From a bacterium (GTDB lineage: Bacteria > Bacillota_A > Clostridia > Lachnospirales > Lachnospiraceae), in the NCBI GenBank assembly GCA_004562915.1, contig SFQZ01000131.1:1-5873 (forward strand): a DNA stretch of 5,873 nucleotides. Reading direction: 5' to 3'. The position numbers and the translations under genes were made by a program. The first letter of the stretch is position 1, and each line of letters starts with the position of its first letter. The notes below the pieces were generated by a model. That model was not told the origin of the DNA, searched no databases, and worked only from the letters and a program-made list of their open reading frames with translations. Shown piece by piece: positions 5,402-5,873 of this stretch.

Positions 5402-5873
5402 TTCCCCCTTCCGGGTAAATGCTGCACCAACCACCCGAGGACCTGAGTTGGCTGCAACGGCTGCACCAATCTGGTAGACGTCCGCCGGTTCATAGCCAAG
5501 TTTCTGAACCATAAGATGGCGTAGTTCCTCCAGACAGGAGGTATCATTTCCATAGACCAACTCATAGGGTGTTCCTGGCTCCATATCGGCTATACTCATC
5601 TCCGCTACTTTTTCCACCAGCTTGCGCTCACCCCGGCATTTTGCCGCAGTCGTAATAGAGTTATCAAAGATTTTCATAACCGGTTTCAGGTTTAGCGCTG
5701 AACCCAGAAATGCTGCCGCTGTGGGAATTCGGCCTGACTTTGCAGCATATTTCAGATCATATATTCCAAAGTATATCTGCCGCCGGGGAAGAATCTCCGT
5801 CAGATACTGAAGAATTTCCTCCACAGAAGCACCGTCATCACACATTTGCGCCGCATGTACCACAGGACTGCCA
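5396..5873 (-). CDS. DegV-family fatty-acid-binding protein (partial, C-terminal half)
   Basis: The frame is open to the window edge (GSPVVHAAQMCDDGASVEEI), so the N-terminus lies outside; about 158 of the usual 280 or so residues are seen. DLKYAAKSGRIPTAAAFLGS with LNLKPVMKI is the DegV hallmark: the fatty-acid-binding domain that hands acyl chains to the FakA kinase. The end, VYQIGAAVAANSGPRVVGAA, is a normal DegV C-terminus with a conserved Gly-rich stretch, followed by FTRKGEN and TAG 5398-5396. No damage is seen. The next reading frame begins inside its stop region. Partner genes such as fakA are not in view. Confidence 0.85.
   Translation of the reverse strand, partial: GSPVVHAAQMCDDGASVEEILQYLTEILPRRQIYFGIYDLKYAAKSGRIPTAAAFLGSALNLKPVMKIFDNSITTAAKCRGERKLVEKVAEMSIADMEPGTPYELVYGNDTSCLEELRHLMVQKLGYEPADVYQIGAAVAANSGPRVVGAAFTRKGEN

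Noticed and set aside
1..5873. CRISPR array, tRNA or rRNA gene, classic insertion sequence with a transposase
   Set aside because: No regular spaced repeats, no cloverleaf-like segment, and no DDE transposase motifs seen on reading both strands by eye.

Overview
The window looks like a Gram-positive Firmicute, most likely a gut Clostridium-type bacterium (Lachnospiraceae or a relative). The evidence is low-to-moderate GC, strong AGGAGG-type ribosome binding sites, a DegV-family protein, a Tn916/Tn1549-like integrase tail and a large serine recombinase of the kind common in clostridial elements. This assignment is inference from family resemblance. Every gene I can support is on the minus strand, so transcription runs from high to low coordinates.

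Right side (about 4218-5873), chromosome-like: the C-terminal half of a DegV fatty-acid-binding protein enters from the window edge. It is followed by a roughly 45-codon remnant of a nitroreductase whose stop overlaps the start of an intact zinc-free MDR-family oxidoreductase (quinone oxidoreductase-like). A clear rho-independent terminator closes this unit.

Middle (about 2797-4207), recombinase graveyard: a good promoter with a palindromic operator in its spacer, plus a strong ribosome binding site, drives a large serine recombinase. That gene has lost its whole catalytic domain and carries several frameshifts. Directly after it lies the C-terminal catalytic piece of a tyrosine integrase. 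A 10-bp inverted repeat sits at the join.

Left side (about 128-2709), AT-rich cargo in operon order: an intact PPP-type metallophosphoesterase; a 45-aa protein coupled to it by an ATGA overlap; an N-terminal fragment of an ADP-ribosylglycohydrolase (DraG type), itself frameshifted; a DnaA paralogue without domain I, split by a -1 frameshift over two slippery A-runs; and a broken small protein of about 98 codons. The DnaA paralogue keeps Walker B and a near-complete domain IV but has lost the Walker A Thr/Ser and the sensor 2 Arg. This set could be a small replication or control cassette of a mobile element, now decaying; no function is proven.

Nearly the same 9+9-nt interrupted palindrome (ATGTGTCAA, 5-6 nt, TTGACAAAA) lies at 104-127 and 4199-4221 in the same orientation. 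It brackets the recombinase and cargo region and may mark element ends or duplicated control sequence. Positions 1-103 hold no gene I can support. Several lesions are single-base losses, some in A-runs, so part of the damage could be assembly error. The recombinase has too many lesions of mixed type for that to explain everything.
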